In this document: in pieces, positions 11,361-21,420 of the stretch
Position numbering within the stretch: the first letter of the stretch is position 1
How the letters are laid out: every line of letters begins with the position of its first letter
Assembly (NCBI GenBank): GCA_036186865.1
Contig: AP025057.1
Location: 24,576,003 to 24,640,002, forward strand
Reading direction: 5' to 3'
Length of the DNA stretch: 64,000 nt
Origin: Eustoma russellianum
Taxonomy: Eukaryota; Streptophyta; Magnoliopsida; Gentianales; Gentianaceae
The notes under the pieces: model-generated
Seen by the model: only the letters and a program-made list of their open reading frames with translations
Database searches by the model: none
Told to the model about the DNA's origin: nothing
Program-made: the position numbers and the translations under genes

Positions 11361-12261
11361 TGATAAACCATGATTAAATCGTCTGTTAGTCAACAGTCAA
11401 CAGTTTAACTTCAGTAGCTCAGCACTCAAAGAACTGTAGTTCATCAATACAGCACCGAAGCGTGGTTGTTCAGCCTCGGCTGCACCTCATCAAGGCATTA
11501 CGACACCCTTATAACATCGGAGAATACGCCAAGGGTTGCACCTCGGCACCAACTTCGGTTTACGTCCTAGTGCGGCACTTCAGACCACTTCAGTTGGGCA
11601 AGGCTTAGTCATGCACTTCGGCAAGGCTTGATCCTGCACTTCGGCAGAGTTCAGTTGTGCACTTCAGCAAAGGAACCAAGTACGATACTACCTTATGGGA
11701 CCATCCAACAGAAGTGCAATTCAAATATAGTGATTACAGCTGGTTATTATTTCTGAACACGCCAAGGTCACAACAGCCGGCCTACTAGTTACATCAACCA
11801 GGCCGGCCTATTAGTAACATTAGTCAGACTACTGATCACATCAGCGGACCTGCAGTGTCCTAGGCTTTCTGCCCCAAGCAAACGTCTTATCCACTACCAG
11901 AAACCAAAGGCGGGAAAAGGTCTACAAAAGAAAGCCAACTAAGGCAAAGGAGGGGATCCAGAATTCAAACATTCATACTCTAAAGCAAATTCATACACTT
12001 TGCTCCTCGGCATATACTATGAGAAACTCTTAACTCACCTTCTAAATTATAATCTCAGTGAGATATGGCTCAAACTGACTTGAGCATCGGTGGGTTTTTT
12101 CTGGGGCCAACCCCCCGGGACCCATGACCTGTGCTTACTTGTGCAGGATATTTTAGAAGTTATTCTAGCTGCAACTTACAACCCAGTTAACCATTCTTCA
12201 AGTTAACTGACGGAGCTAATTTGATGTCGACTAGACCCTTGTTGAAGATCCGGCTTCACCA
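11361..12261 (+). repeat. 3' LTR of Tat element (901 bp)
   Basis: It matches 708-1608 end to end with about 5% differences by eye. It begins TGATAAACC and ends CTTCACCA, followed by the second copy of the ATTAC duplication at 12262-12266. Confidence 0.95.
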
Positions 12262-12599
12262 ATTACTATTTCTGGATGAGTTTTTTATGATGAATATGGC
12301 TATAAAGTGCATTTAAAATGGCTGTGATAAAGTATGTTGAAAAAACATTGTTGAAACATAAATTACTGAAAGCATCTTACATTTGATTTTTAAGGCATTT
12401 GCCATGACATCCTAGTTTTTGGCCTTACTTGCCCTTGTTTATTGTCTTTAGTTGCCATTTTTTGTGTTGAGGCTCCCTCAGCTGACTGAAAAGAAAAGAA
12501 GGTGAGTTCCTAAATGGATGAGCCCTCTTCTGCTTCTTAAGGAAGAAGGAACTTTACCTCACACAAATGTTGTTTGAATGAACAAGAGTCCCTCTTGTG
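12262..12599. other. Right flank of Tat element, probably old LTR remnant
   Basis: It starts with the ATTAC duplication. No gene is seen. A weak match (GCTCCCTCAGCTGA at about 12470) to the reverse complement of the 3.65-kb LTR near 44960-44980 suggests this is the left part of the old LTR described next. Confidence 0.4.
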
Positions 12600-12975
12600 T
12601 AGAAATCGGAGTTTGAGTGATTTGAAAATGCGTGTTTTAAATGATACATGTTTAAGAAATGCATGAAATAAGTGTTACTTGATGTATGGACGTGATAAAA
12701 ATGCTTTACATGTGTATATATGATGTTGTCGTACTAACAAGCTATGAAACATTAAAGCTTACATCATATGGCAAATATTTGTTGTCTTTATACTATTTTC
12801 AGGTGCCATGATTAATGAACTAAACTAGTTCATTAATTGAAGTGCTTAAGTTAATGAACTAACATATTTAGAGAGAGCTATATGGCAACAAACTTGAAAT
12901 GGAAAGTGTCCTCATCTCCACATCTCATTCAAATCACACGCCACACACACACACACACACATATATATACATATA
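12600..12975 (+). repeat. Old LTR remnant, left half, related to the 3.65-kb LTR family
   Basis: The stretch aligns with the reverse complement of 44480-44850 (and of 52030-52420). Shared blocks include GAGTTTGAGTGATTTGAAAA, GTTAAAGCTTACATCATATG-type and CTATTTTCAGGTGCCA, and the palindromic ATTAATGAACTA..TAGTTCATTAAT at about 12811-12837. By eye identity is about 75%. It ends in a CA/TA microsatellite (12941-12975) at which LINE-A begins. The right half resumes at 41436. Confidence 0.75.
12941..12975. repeat. CA/TA microsatellite, left border of LINE cluster
   Basis: (CA)n followed by ATATATATACATATA. The matching place in the uninterrupted 3.65-kb LTRs reads as a short CA/TA-rich tract (about 44455-44500, reverse complement), which represents the empty site. 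Confidence 0.85.
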
Positions 12976-13010
12976 TTTTTTTTTCTGAAAGGAGATTTAT
13001 TAATGTAAAT

Positions 13011-13028
13011 CCTCGCTTATGGCGGAGG
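13011..13028 (-). other. LINE 3'-terminal hairpin (LINE-A)
   Basis: The LINE-sense sequence is CCTCCGCCATAAGCGAGG, about 30 nt from the tail. Related 18-mers are at the same place in LINE-B, LINE-C and LINE-D, with paired changes at positions 6 and 14. It is a candidate recognition structure for the LINE reverse transcriptase. Confidence 0.65.
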
Positions 13029-13079
13029 AAAACCTTATTACATCAAAAGAAAATATGGTGATAGTAGCAGTATAGGATT

Positions 13080-13089
13080 NNNNNNNNNN
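13080..13089. other. Assembly gap (10 N)
   Basis: Ten unknown bases interrupt the LINE-A 3' tail. The homologous stretch of LINE-C (about 21540-21552) shows what kind of sequence is missing. The true gap length is unknown. Confidence 1.
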
Positions 13090-13106
13090 TGCCGCATTAA
13101 AACCTT

Positions 13107-13142
13107 GCCAAGTGAAACCACCCTTGTGGATAAAACCTTGGC
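13107..13142 (-). other. LINE 3' tail stem-loop GCCAAG/CTTGGC (LINE-A)
   Basis: GCCAAG (13107-13112) pairs with CTTGGC (13137-13142), enclosing a CCAC..GTGG inner stem. LINE-B (21196-21231) and LINE-C (21570-21605) keep the outer stem with small inner changes. LINE-D lacks it. Confidence 0.55.
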
Positions 13143-13548
13143 GAAGGAAAAAGCGTACATATTTATATAAATGGACTGTTGATAGGCGCTACAGTGCAAA
13201 AAAGATTATAGAAATCGGAAATTACATAGGTGTAACAGAGCAAAAATCCGTGTGATCATGTACTCCTGATGAGTTACCCTTCGTCCGGCAGAGATCGCGT
13301 CAGTGGCCAGGAAAGTAAGTGCGATCCATGTCAAATGCAAAAGTAGTAAAACTGCAATCCGCAGATGGAACATTTGAAGCAGTAGATGTGCAAGGCAAAA
13401 GAACTCCATACGACAATGTTATAGCCCATAAGGAGGCAGTAGTATTGTTAACTCCGTCCATGTGTCATGAAAACATAAGAGTGTGTTAAATATATAAAAA
13501 AGACGCAAGAGAAGGCACTCAGAGAAGTGAATGTAACTCATACCAAAG

Positions 13549-13982
13549 CTGCCTCTACTCATCCAAGTACAGGCAGAGAAAAGAAATGAAAGCCAATCCA
13601 TATGGAAGTTGAGTGACGTAGCAGTGTAATTATTGCAAATATATGAAACCGTCCAAGTATCGAATAGACATGTAAGTGTGGGTAGCAGGAATAATAGAAA
13701 TAAGCAGATAGCAGATAGCAGAAACTGTGGAGACGTGGATCTCACCGAGTCTGCCTGTACCCGTCAGAGTACAGGCAGCGATATTTTCAGAATGCCAATC
13801 CTTGCGGAAGACTTGATAGTATTGAGACTCACCCGATGATAGAAACATTTAATCAGCACTCGATGTTTGCCATGAATCATATAAAATAAACATTATGTCA
13901 GGTTTTGTCAGATAACATACAATGTGATAAAGTAGCAAGGTAAACATACCGAGCCTGCCTGTACTCAAAAGAATACAGGCAG
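13549..13982 (-). repeat. Three stem-loop modules about 203 bp apart in LINE-A 3' region
   Basis: Stem-loops lie at 13549-13577 (one mismatch), 13751-13778 (perfect 10-bp stem CTGCCTGTAC/GTACAGGCAG, 8-nt loop) and 13955-13982 (9-bp stem). Spacing is 202 and 204 bp, and each is followed by a GCCAATCC..GGAAG motif, so the whole module is tandemly repeated. Related modules with different stem bases occur in LINE-B, LINE-C and LINE-D. Confidence 0.75.
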
Positions 13983-14134
13983 AAGATACTGTAGTGTGCC
14001 AATCCATATGGAAGACCAGAAGCTCAATGAGTACGTATGTTTGCTGACGTGAGGTCCAAAGTGACTGAAGCGTGTACCAAGGGCGGTAGACTATCGTTAT
14101 CAAAATAGCATGTGCCTGGGGATGTCATTGCGTA

Positions 14135-17100
14135 TTAGGCCAGGTAGTGAGCCGCCATGTTGGCCTCTCGATATATATGTGTGATTTCAAACCGATTAAG
14201 ATTAACCAATATTTGTGATAGCCGGAGGTGAAAGTTTCCATAGACAGCCTGCGGCTGACGTAGGCGCTGCGACATTTGCGCACAGTCAGTCTCTATAATG
14301 AGTGTGCGATATAATGGAAGAAAATAGAGTAAGCCAAATAGAGTAGTCTGAATTTTGGCCATCAAAGGTGTGCATGGAGGCAAGCGAAAGGATAACGCGC
14401 GGACACACGTGCCAGCATGATCCCGCATGATAACTCCGCCTGCAACATAGTGACGGCCAACTGCTGCATCCACATTAAGCTTAAATCTGCCTGATGGCGG
14501 AGTTAGCCATCTTACCACCCTAATACGGGGAGGTCGAACATATGGAATCCATGAAAGAGAGAGAGGTGACCCTGCTGCTAGTTTTGAGCCGTGTAATGTG
14601 TGAAGCCACATGTTAATGTCAAAATGGATTGTGGTCCGAAGTGCCGATATAGAAAAAGATGTCCTGTCCCCATACACTAGATTAGCATAAATGCGCCAGA
14701 TATTTTGCACTTGGATAGCCAGAACCACAATTTTCAATACTCCAAATAGTGAAGAATAGGATGAACGGTACCACCATGATAAAAGATAGTGACGCAGATT
14801 CAGAGTTGTGGGGGAGATGGCATGCAACTTTGTCGCAAAGAAATTCCACAGTAATCGAATTGGGTAACAATATAGGAATATGTCATCAACCGTTGCTAAA
14901 TGCTGTCTACAAAATGGGCATTGTGTTAGACGTGCTGTAGAATAACGGCCAATATAATCTTCAAATGGCAGAGCCGAGTGAAATATACGCCAAAGTAGTA
15001 TTTTTGTGGATGGCGAATGGTGTTTAAACCAAATAAACTTAGCTGAAAGTAATGTAGGTGTGGATGTCCTACAAATGTCATAGGCCGATTTGAGTGTAAA
15101 TTCGCCCGAGGGTGTTGGATTCCATGTAAGATGAGAACCGATGGCGGTCGTTTGCGAAATACAAGTGTCATGAATACGACAGATGAGTTTCCACACCGGT
15201 GAATCCGGGAGTCTTGGCCGATAATCCCCTCGCCGCCCATATTTGACATGCATATACCGACTCCATAAGGTATCACGCTTTTGATATAACCACCAAATCC
15301 TACAGTGGTATGCCTGTTGAAGCATGTTGAGATCACGAAGTCCTAAGCCTCCTTCCTCTACTGGCAAAGTTATCTTCGACCATGCAACCCAATGATGACG
15401 TTTTCCCCAATAAAAAGAAGCCACCTTTCTATGTATCATTTTAATGACAGACTTTGGTAGACTTCCTGTTGCAAGAATATAAAGAGGGAGTGCAGAAAGT
15501 ACTGACCGTAACAAAACTAAACGACCTGCAGATGAAAGGAGACGTGAATGCCAACCCTGTAATTGCTCATCTATATGATGTAGTAGAGTAGAACAGAATC
15601 GGGAACGATTGATCCCTCTGTGGAGATAAGAACCAAGATATCGAAAAGGGAGAGAAGAGAGCCACATGCCCAATATTTCTTGGAAAGAGCGGCACCGATG
15701 AGGGGGAATGTGTGCCGAGGGGATTAGGCTGCTTTTTTGAAAGTTGATCTTTTGACCTGAAGCAGTTTCATACTCAGTTAAGAACGTGTAAAAGCGCCTT
15801 AAATTGCGCTGTGTTCCCTGCAGAAAGATAAGGAGGTCATCCGCGTACGCCAAGTGTGTTATTGCAAAAGGAATGCGGCCTAAACGAAATGGCAGTATAT
15901 GTCCCGCAGCAACCAAAGAGTTTAAACCTCTGCTGAATCCTTCCGATGTTAAAATAAATAACAGTGGAGATAACGGATCACCCTGTTGGACACCTCTGCC
16001 TGGACGGAACGTAGACGATGGCTCTCCATTTATCATTACCGACAATGTAGTAGCACGGAGATGATTAATGATAATCCGAATGAAAAAATCTGAAAAACCA
16101 AACTGACGCAACAGTCGCTCTAAATAATCCAAACTGACCCGATCAAAGGCTTTCATCATATCTAACTTCAGGCATAATTGAGACCCACCTCTATCCAACA
16201 TATGGACCATTTCTCGTGCCAATAGAACTTGAGTTTAAATGTCATGTCCCGGGAGGAAACCTGTCTGTTCTGGAGAGATCAATTTTGGGAGTAGCGTCCC
16301 CAAACGTGTGGCAACAATACGGGTGCAAACTTTACTCAAAAAGTTTGTAAGACAAATAGGCCGAAAATCACTGAACGTCGTAGGAGATTGAGTCTTGGGT
16401 ATCAAAGTTATTAGGGCACTAGCCGTAACAGTCGGCTGTAGGACTCCAAGAAAAAACTCCTGCACTACTTTAACAACATCAGAGTGTATGACAGACCAAC
16501 ATGAACGATAGAAACTACCGTGAAACCCATCTGGTCCTGCGGCGCTCTGAGGGTCCAAGTGCCACACGGCCTCCTTCACCTCCGTCACCATAGGAAGCTG
16601 CGTCAGCATGGCATTTTCAGATTCTGTTACCAGTCGAGGGATGTGAGAAAGTATAGAAGAGTGATTTTGTATTGATGCTGAAGCAAACAAATCCCTATAG
16701 AAAGAGACTGCAGCGGCCATAATCTCAGCTGTGTCCGTCAAAATATCGCCCGCTGCATTACGAATTTTCTGAATACGCAAATTTGTTCTCTTCCCTTTGA
16801 CAATGGAATGAAAGTATTGCGTGTTAGCATCGCCTTCCTTAAGCCATTTTATCCGGGCTTTTTGTTTCCAATATTGTAATTCATAATTCGATGCTTGCAA
16901 ATATTCTGCCTTGGATCTATTATACTCCTCCCTTGTCTCCGCGGTCGGATGTGCATCCCAGGCTGACTCGGCATGATTAAGCTGAGCCTCTGCCTGCTTC
17001 AAATTATTGAAAATATTTCCAAAGATGTCCTTATTCCACCGCTGGATATCTCTTTTGAATGAAAATAGTTTTTTATAGAAGCCATGCATGCCACCAGTAG

Positions 17101-17884
17101 TAGGATATGATAACCATGCCTGCTTCATATAAGAATGAAAGTCGGAGAGATGGAGCCAGGCTTCCAAAAACCGAAAGGAGCGTCTGCTAGTTGAAACACC
17201 ATGTCTACCCAGTAATAATAAAGGCATGTGGTCCGATGTGACCCTTGGTAAATGCGATAACTGTATATCATGAAACCCATCCTGGAAAGCTGAATTTATG
17301 AAAATCCAGTCCAAGCGACGACGTATCCGTACAAGCCCTCTACCACCTGCCCAAGTAAATCTCGAACCGTGATGCGGAGGCGTCATTAAGGAACATGTTT
17401 CAATACACTCATTAAAGTCTTGTAATGCTGCGAGTGATGGGGTGGAATGTCCGCTATGGTCCTCGATGGTTGTAAAAGTATTAAAATCACCTCCCACCAC
17501 CCAGGGCAATTGAGTCGAGTCAGCAAGTTCACATAATGATTGCCAGAGTGGGCGACGCTGAATAGAGGTATGCTTCGCATATACAACAGATAAAACAAAT
17601 GTCCATTGTAGTGAGAATGACTGCATAGTAAAATGTACTACTTGATCATGATTCTGAGTAGCAACCAAACAAAATTCAGTGTCACGCCAAAAAAACCAAA
17701 TATGTTCCGAAATGTGAAGCATAATAATGTGAAAACCAAGCCGTAAGGCAAACCCATCTATTTGTGAAGGTGCATGCATGGGTTCAATTAATGCAAGTAA
17801 ATGTAATCGGTGTTCATGAATCATTTGTTGCAATCTAGGTACCAAGGAACGCATGCCTCGGACGTTCCATACTAATGCATTCAT
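14135..17884 (-). pseudogene. LINE-A ORF2: endonuclease, reverse transcriptase, RNase H, one stop in the core
   Basis: ORF2 nicks the target, copies RNA and removes RNA from the hybrid. The ATG at 17884 overlaps the ORF1 stop. The endonuclease has N7, E34, D133/N135 in GGDFN and the SDH triad at 217-219. Reverse transcriptase has AGPDGFHGSFYR, LITLIPK and DFRPICL, then an in-frame TAA at 16235-16237. The same frame continues with KAFDRV, QQGDPLSPLLF, YADDLLIF, a Cys-His zf-RVT domain (CPFCRQH) and RNase H (LNVDAAV .. IIETDC .. YREANMAAH). The frame ends at 14135, about 45 residues short of LINE-B. RNase H has Lys where Glu is expected (AKIQT). Confidence 0.93.
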
Positions 17885-19128
17885 TGAGTAAGAGAAGAGG
17901 TACTTCCCTGTATGATGTGCGATGCACTACGCGTCAAGATAGTGGATGGAGGAAGAGGAGGTAAGTCCTTGCGTGTTCTGCATTTTCTACGTGGGACAAC
18001 TGGTATGAAGTCAGTCTCAGCAGACTGCTCATCCAAGCGTGATATTAATATACCTTCATCCAGTGATGGGGGTATAAGCTGCATTCGTCTTGCCACATCC
18101 GCCGGGACAGTAGGTATATCCTCGACATGATCCTCAAGCAGCAAATCTGTATCTGATGAATGACCCGTTTCAACGGGGTTTATATCTGATGGGATATGAT
18201 GATCTGCAGCATCACAAAACTCTTCAACCAACTGGCCGGGTATTGTATCCGACTGAGGTGGTGCCGCTATATCCTGTTGGCCGTCATGAGCAGAATTTTC
18301 AGCTATTACATCTGGGTGTGATGGAGGAGGGTCAGTCATTTTCTTTTTGGTTGGGGTCCAACGTTGCCATGTTGGACGAGCCGGCTGTGGGGGAGGCGGC
18401 GGCGGTGGAGGAGCATTTCCGGTTTCCTTAGGCGGACATGCAGCTGTTGCATGACCTAATCTGCGGCAGGAAGTGCAGAATAAAGGTAGATCCTCATAGA
18501 CGATCGATTGTAAGATCAGTCTGCCCTTTGCCTGCAAATATATTTTCTGCGGCAAATCCTGCGATACATCAACCTCAACACAGACACGAGCCACTGATGG
18601 GCGCAGGCCATCAGCAGTCGCAACATCCAGTTTATATGGTGTTCCAATCGGCCGAACCACTTCAAATAATGCCGCACGGTGGTGCAGATGAATCGGTAAT
18701 GAAGGTAGTGCAACCCAAACTGGGACAATAGGAACGTCAGCGCTTGGATCGAAATCCACTGTCCACTTTGTAATCCTCATATGACATCCAGAGATATGCC
18801 ACGAGCGACGATAAAAGCATCGCAAATAATCCACTTCATTGCGGAAATTCAAAAGGATATGAGATTGATCAATCAGTGTAATACGCAAATCCTGATGGAA
18901 TCCAATTTTCTCAAAAACCGCACGTATAATTTTGAGAGGTGGCCGGCCATACCAGAAAGTGCCAACCAAAGAATACCTGTAAGGCTCAGCCAGTGCATCA
19001 ATTTCAGCGCCAAGAAAAGAGATCATGGGGATTCCTTTATACCGAGAGACCGTTTTCGGCGTAATGTCGATATTGCTTGAAGTGCCAGCGCCGGCGACAA
19101 CCGCAGCAAAACTCGGTGTGGTTGTCAT
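17881..19128 (-). CDS. LINE-A ORF1: DUF4283 and CCHC zinc-knuckle protein (415 aa)
   Basis: ORF1 proteins of plant L1-like LINEs bind element RNA. The ATG at 19128 is chosen because the open frame upstream only continues into the TA microsatellite (Ile/Tyr repeats). DUF4283-like sequence spans about residues 30-150 (YRYSLVGTFWYGRPPL). A zinc knuckle C218-x2-C221-x4-H226-x4-C231 follows. A proline-rich, acidic, low-complexity tail completes it. No stop breaks the frame. The stop codon TGA shares ATGA with the ORF2 start. Length is usual for this family. Confidence 0.9.
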   Translation of the reverse strand: MTTTPSFAAVVAGAGTSSNIDITPKTVSRYKGIPMISFLGAEIDALAEPYRYSLVGTFWYGRPPLKIIRAVFEKIGFHQDLRITLIDQSHILLNFRNEVDYLRCFYRRSWHISGCHMRITKWTVDFDPSADVPIVPVWVALPSLPIHLHHRAALFEVVRPIGTPYKLDVATADGLRPSVARVCVEVDVSQDLPQKIYLQAKGRLILQSIVYEDLPLFCTSCRRLGHATAACPPKETGNAPPPPPPPPQPARPTWQRWTPTKKKMTDPPPSHPDVIAENSAHDGQQDIAAPPQSDTIPGQLVEEFCDAADHHIPSDINPVETGHSSDTDLLLEDHVEDIPTVPADVARRMQLIPPSLDEGILISRLDEQSAETDFIPVVPRRKCRTRKDLPPLPPSTILTRSASHIIQGSTSSLTQ

Positions 19129-19311
19129 GATGAGAGCGACGTAATCGGAGATGGACCAGAAAAAATCAAACTTTGGATGCAAATGCAGCAATCGAAGATG
19201 AAGAGAGGGAGATAATGTGGAATCGGGGAGAGCAAGTAGAAGGAGGTTGTGCCGGCAGCAGCGGCGGCTAGCGCCTACGGGGTGCGCTTTCGCCAGGGGA
19301 TCGCTGGAGCA

Positions 19312-19425
19312 TTTTTTTATATATATATACAGATATATATATATATATACATATATGTATATATATATACATATATATATACATATATATATATATATAC
19401 ATATATATATATGCATATACTCACA
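19312..19425. repeat. TA-rich microsatellite between LINE-A and LINE-B
   Basis: A T-run followed by ATATAC/TATATG-type repeats, about 110 bp. It borders the 5' ends of two LINEs in opposite orientation. Long frames through it encode only Ile/Tyr repeats and are not genes. Confidence 0.95.
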
Positions 19426-19436
19426 TTCAGAGCGCT

Positions 19437-20714
19437 TATGATTGCAAACTATGGTGGTCTTATCATCATACCACTACCCTATGGTCAACTTACATGCATC
19501 AACGTTATGGTTCTCGACATGATTATTTGCCACGTATTTACGACTCCCCGGGATGGAAAAGATTATGCTCTATACACTCTCTATGCAATCAACTGTCATC
19601 TGGCATCCCAAACCCAGTGTGGAATACAAGTCCCACTGGTCTCTTCTCCATTCGGCAGGCCTATGAAGATCTTAGACCATCTCGAGCAAAACTGCTTTCA
19701 CATAAATTCATATGGTGGCATGGAATACCAAAAACAATCTGCATCTTTACATGGACATTATTACACTGCGCACTTTCTATTGAAGATAAGCTGAGACGAT
19801 TTTTTACCGTTTGTCCCACTATTTGTCCATTTTGCCACAAAGCTTCGGCTACTCTTCAGCACTTGTTCATTACATGCCCAATAATTCAACCTACATGGCT
19901 GAAACTAGCGATAATACTTGACGGACCACAAAACCACTCATCCACACTTCGATCAATTTTGCTACAATGGTGGCTTTCTTCTTCCGCTAGAACACTCAAA
20001 GGCAATCTTCGTGTTGTTGGTCCTATTATGATGTGTTGGTCTATCTGGAGAACCTATACAAATCATACATATGGAGATGCGGACTTGCCACTCAAAAACA
20101 TATACAATCTTACACGTCAATCCTGCTACGACTGGACTTCTGCCCTACATGGTACGACATTAGCACAACATGACCCTTCTCTCATTGAAGCTGGTTTCTC
20201 TGCAAAACTGCGCCCAAAAATTATATTGCCATTCAAATGGAAGTTACCACCATCAGGCAAATTAAAACTAAATGTTGATGCATCAGGAACCAAAACTTAC
20301 TCTTCAGCTGGAGCAATTCTGTGTGACTCATCAGGACACATGATTGCTGCTCTTTCTTTTAGGCTTCCTTATCTGACACCCCTACGCGCAGAAACACAAG
20401 CTATTCTATATAGTCTCATGTTCTTTGGACAACTGCATCGTCGCTTAATCATTGAAACAGACTGCCTTCAAATCACGCAGCCAAACATACACTTGACGAC
20501 TTTGCCAGAATACAAGCGATTGGAGCTATTTCTCCAGATAACAGCTAGTGAGCTTATTTTTATCCATAGAGAAATCAACATGGTTGCTCATCACCTGAGT
20601 CAATTTGCACGTACAACACCGGCTACACAGATCTTCACTTCCGTCATTCAGCTGCCACCCACGGCTCGTGGTTTCTATCATACAGATGGGGTTCTACATG
20701 CTTTGCAAATATAA
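19437..20714 (+). pseudogene. LINE-B ORF2 C-terminal fragment: zf-RVT and RNase H
   Basis: The frame is open from the 5' truncation point (LWWSYHH .. LWSTYM) to the stop at 20714. The ATG at 19494 is internal and not a real start. It holds the zf-RVT domain (FTWTLLHCALSIED .. CPFCHKASATLQHLFITC) and RNase H (LNVDASGTK .. RAETQAI .. LIIETDC .. HREINMVAHHL). RNase H keeps its Glu, unlike LINE-A and LINE-D. It lacks endonuclease and polymerase, so it is not autonomous. Confidence 0.88.
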
Positions 20715-20740
20715 ATATTACAGCTTATCACTTTGCATCG

Positions 20741-20864
20741 TTGCCTGTACTAGTATGGTACAGGAAACTATGGTACGTTTGGTCACTACCCTAACACATC
20801 TACATGTGTATTTTGTTAGCCCATTAATTACTTTGTTGCCCGTAGTCGTAGGACTACGGGCAAC
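20741..20864 (+). other. Two stem-loops in LINE-B 3' region
   Basis: 20741-20767 is TTGCCTGTAC/GTACAGGAAA with one mismatch. 20835-20864 is a perfect 13-bp stem GTTGCCCGTAGTC/GACTACGGGCAAC with a 4-nt loop. They have the same GTTGCC..GGCAAC base as the LINE-C and LINE-D stem-loops but other inner pairs. Confidence 0.75.
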
Positions 20865-21195
20865 ATCGGTATGTTGCTATGTCCCATATATGATAATTTG
20901 GCACATCCACATTGCATCGTTCAACACTAATGTGCTTTGCCATGCTTTCTTGTGAGGATACTACTATCTGCAGCTCAATCAACAATGGCGAAACCCTGAT
21001 ATGCATTGCATCAATGGTTTGACAAAATATACTGCTGCTTCAAGATTCTCTTGGTGGCACTACAACAAATTTCATAGCAATCACTGCCTTCCAGCCCATA
21101 TCTTTGTAGCAATGACATGTTCCATTCTCACTTACTTAGCGTTTGCATATAGGCAGTATCATTCCAATGATATAAATATGTACGCTTTTTCCTTC

Positions 21196-21231
21196 GCCAA
21201 GGTTTTATCCATAAGGGTGGTTTTACTTGGC
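21196..21231 (+). other. LINE 3' tail stem-loop GCCAAG/CTTGGC (LINE-B)
   Basis: Outer stem GCCAAG/CTTGGC with inner CCAT..GTGG (a G-U pair in RNA). It is the same position in the tail as in LINE-A and LINE-C. Confidence 0.55.
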
Positions 21232-21331
21232 AAGGTTTTAATGCGGCATATCATATATGATTGCAGACTGCACATTATCGCTACTTTACACTTCCATTTT
21301 TTGTACTATATACATTATTGTAATATGGTTG

Positions 21332-21349
21332 CCTCCACCACAAGTGAGG
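21332..21349 (+). other. LINE 3'-terminal hairpin (LINE-B)
   Basis: CCTCCACCACAAGTGAGG, about 35 nt before the A-tail. Position 6 is A and position 14 is T, a paired change compared with G and C in LINE-A. Confidence 0.65.
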
Positions 21350-21388
21350 AATTATTAATTTAATAAATACCCGCCTTTATTCAAAAAA

Positions 21389-21420
21389 TATATATATATA
21401 TACATATATATATATACACA
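21389..21420. repeat. TA microsatellite between LINE-B and LINE-C
   Basis: TATATATA..CATATATATATATACACA. The 3' ends of two LINEs in opposite orientation meet here, tail to tail. Confidence 0.9.

Larger units (their letters stand above)
708..12261 (+). mobile_element. Ty3/gypsy LTR retrotransposon, Tat lineage, complete but decayed
   Basis: The 11.55-kb element has two 901-bp LTRs, a primer-binding site, gag, protease, reverse transcriptase, a first RNase H, a second RNase H of the type typical of the Tat lineage, integrase, a 94-bp tandem repeat, an antisense gene and a polypurine tract. Order and content match plant Tat elements (the Ogre, Retand and Grande group), which are known to carry a second RNase H and an extra gene before the 3' LTR, often antisense. 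Gag-pol has many stops and frameshifts, so this copy is not autonomous. By eye the LTRs differ at roughly 5% of positions, including small indels, so insertion is not recent. Confidence 0.93.
12976..19311 (-). mobile_element. LINE-A, near-full-length L1-like LINE
   Basis: It is transcribed leftwards. It has a 5' leader of about 180 bp, ORF1 (19128-17881), ORF2 (17884-14135), a 3' region of about 1.1 kb with stem-loop modules, and a T-run (12976-12984) that is the complement of the poly(A) tail. Both borders abut TA-rich microsatellite DNA, so an exact target duplication cannot be called. ORF1 is open, and the core of ORF2 is broken by one stop. A 10-base assembly gap lies in the 3' tail. Confidence 0.92.
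19430..21388 (+). mobile_element. LINE-B, 5'-truncated LINE
   Basis: It starts inside ORF2, at the region equivalent to AYHCRIWWLY of LINE-A, and runs through RNase H, a 3' region with stem-loops and an A6 tail (21383-21388). Truncation at the 5' end is the usual result of incomplete target-primed reverse transcription. It is flanked on both sides by TA microsatellite. Confidence 0.88.

Noticed and set aside
18438..19080. Plus-strand frames over LINE-A ORF1
   Set aside because: Shadows of the ORF1 minus-strand frame, which has domain support.
19129..19416. N-terminal extension of the LINE-A ORF1 frame
   Set aside because: The extension runs through TA microsatellite giving only Ile/Tyr repeats; the ATG at 19128 precedes the conserved part.
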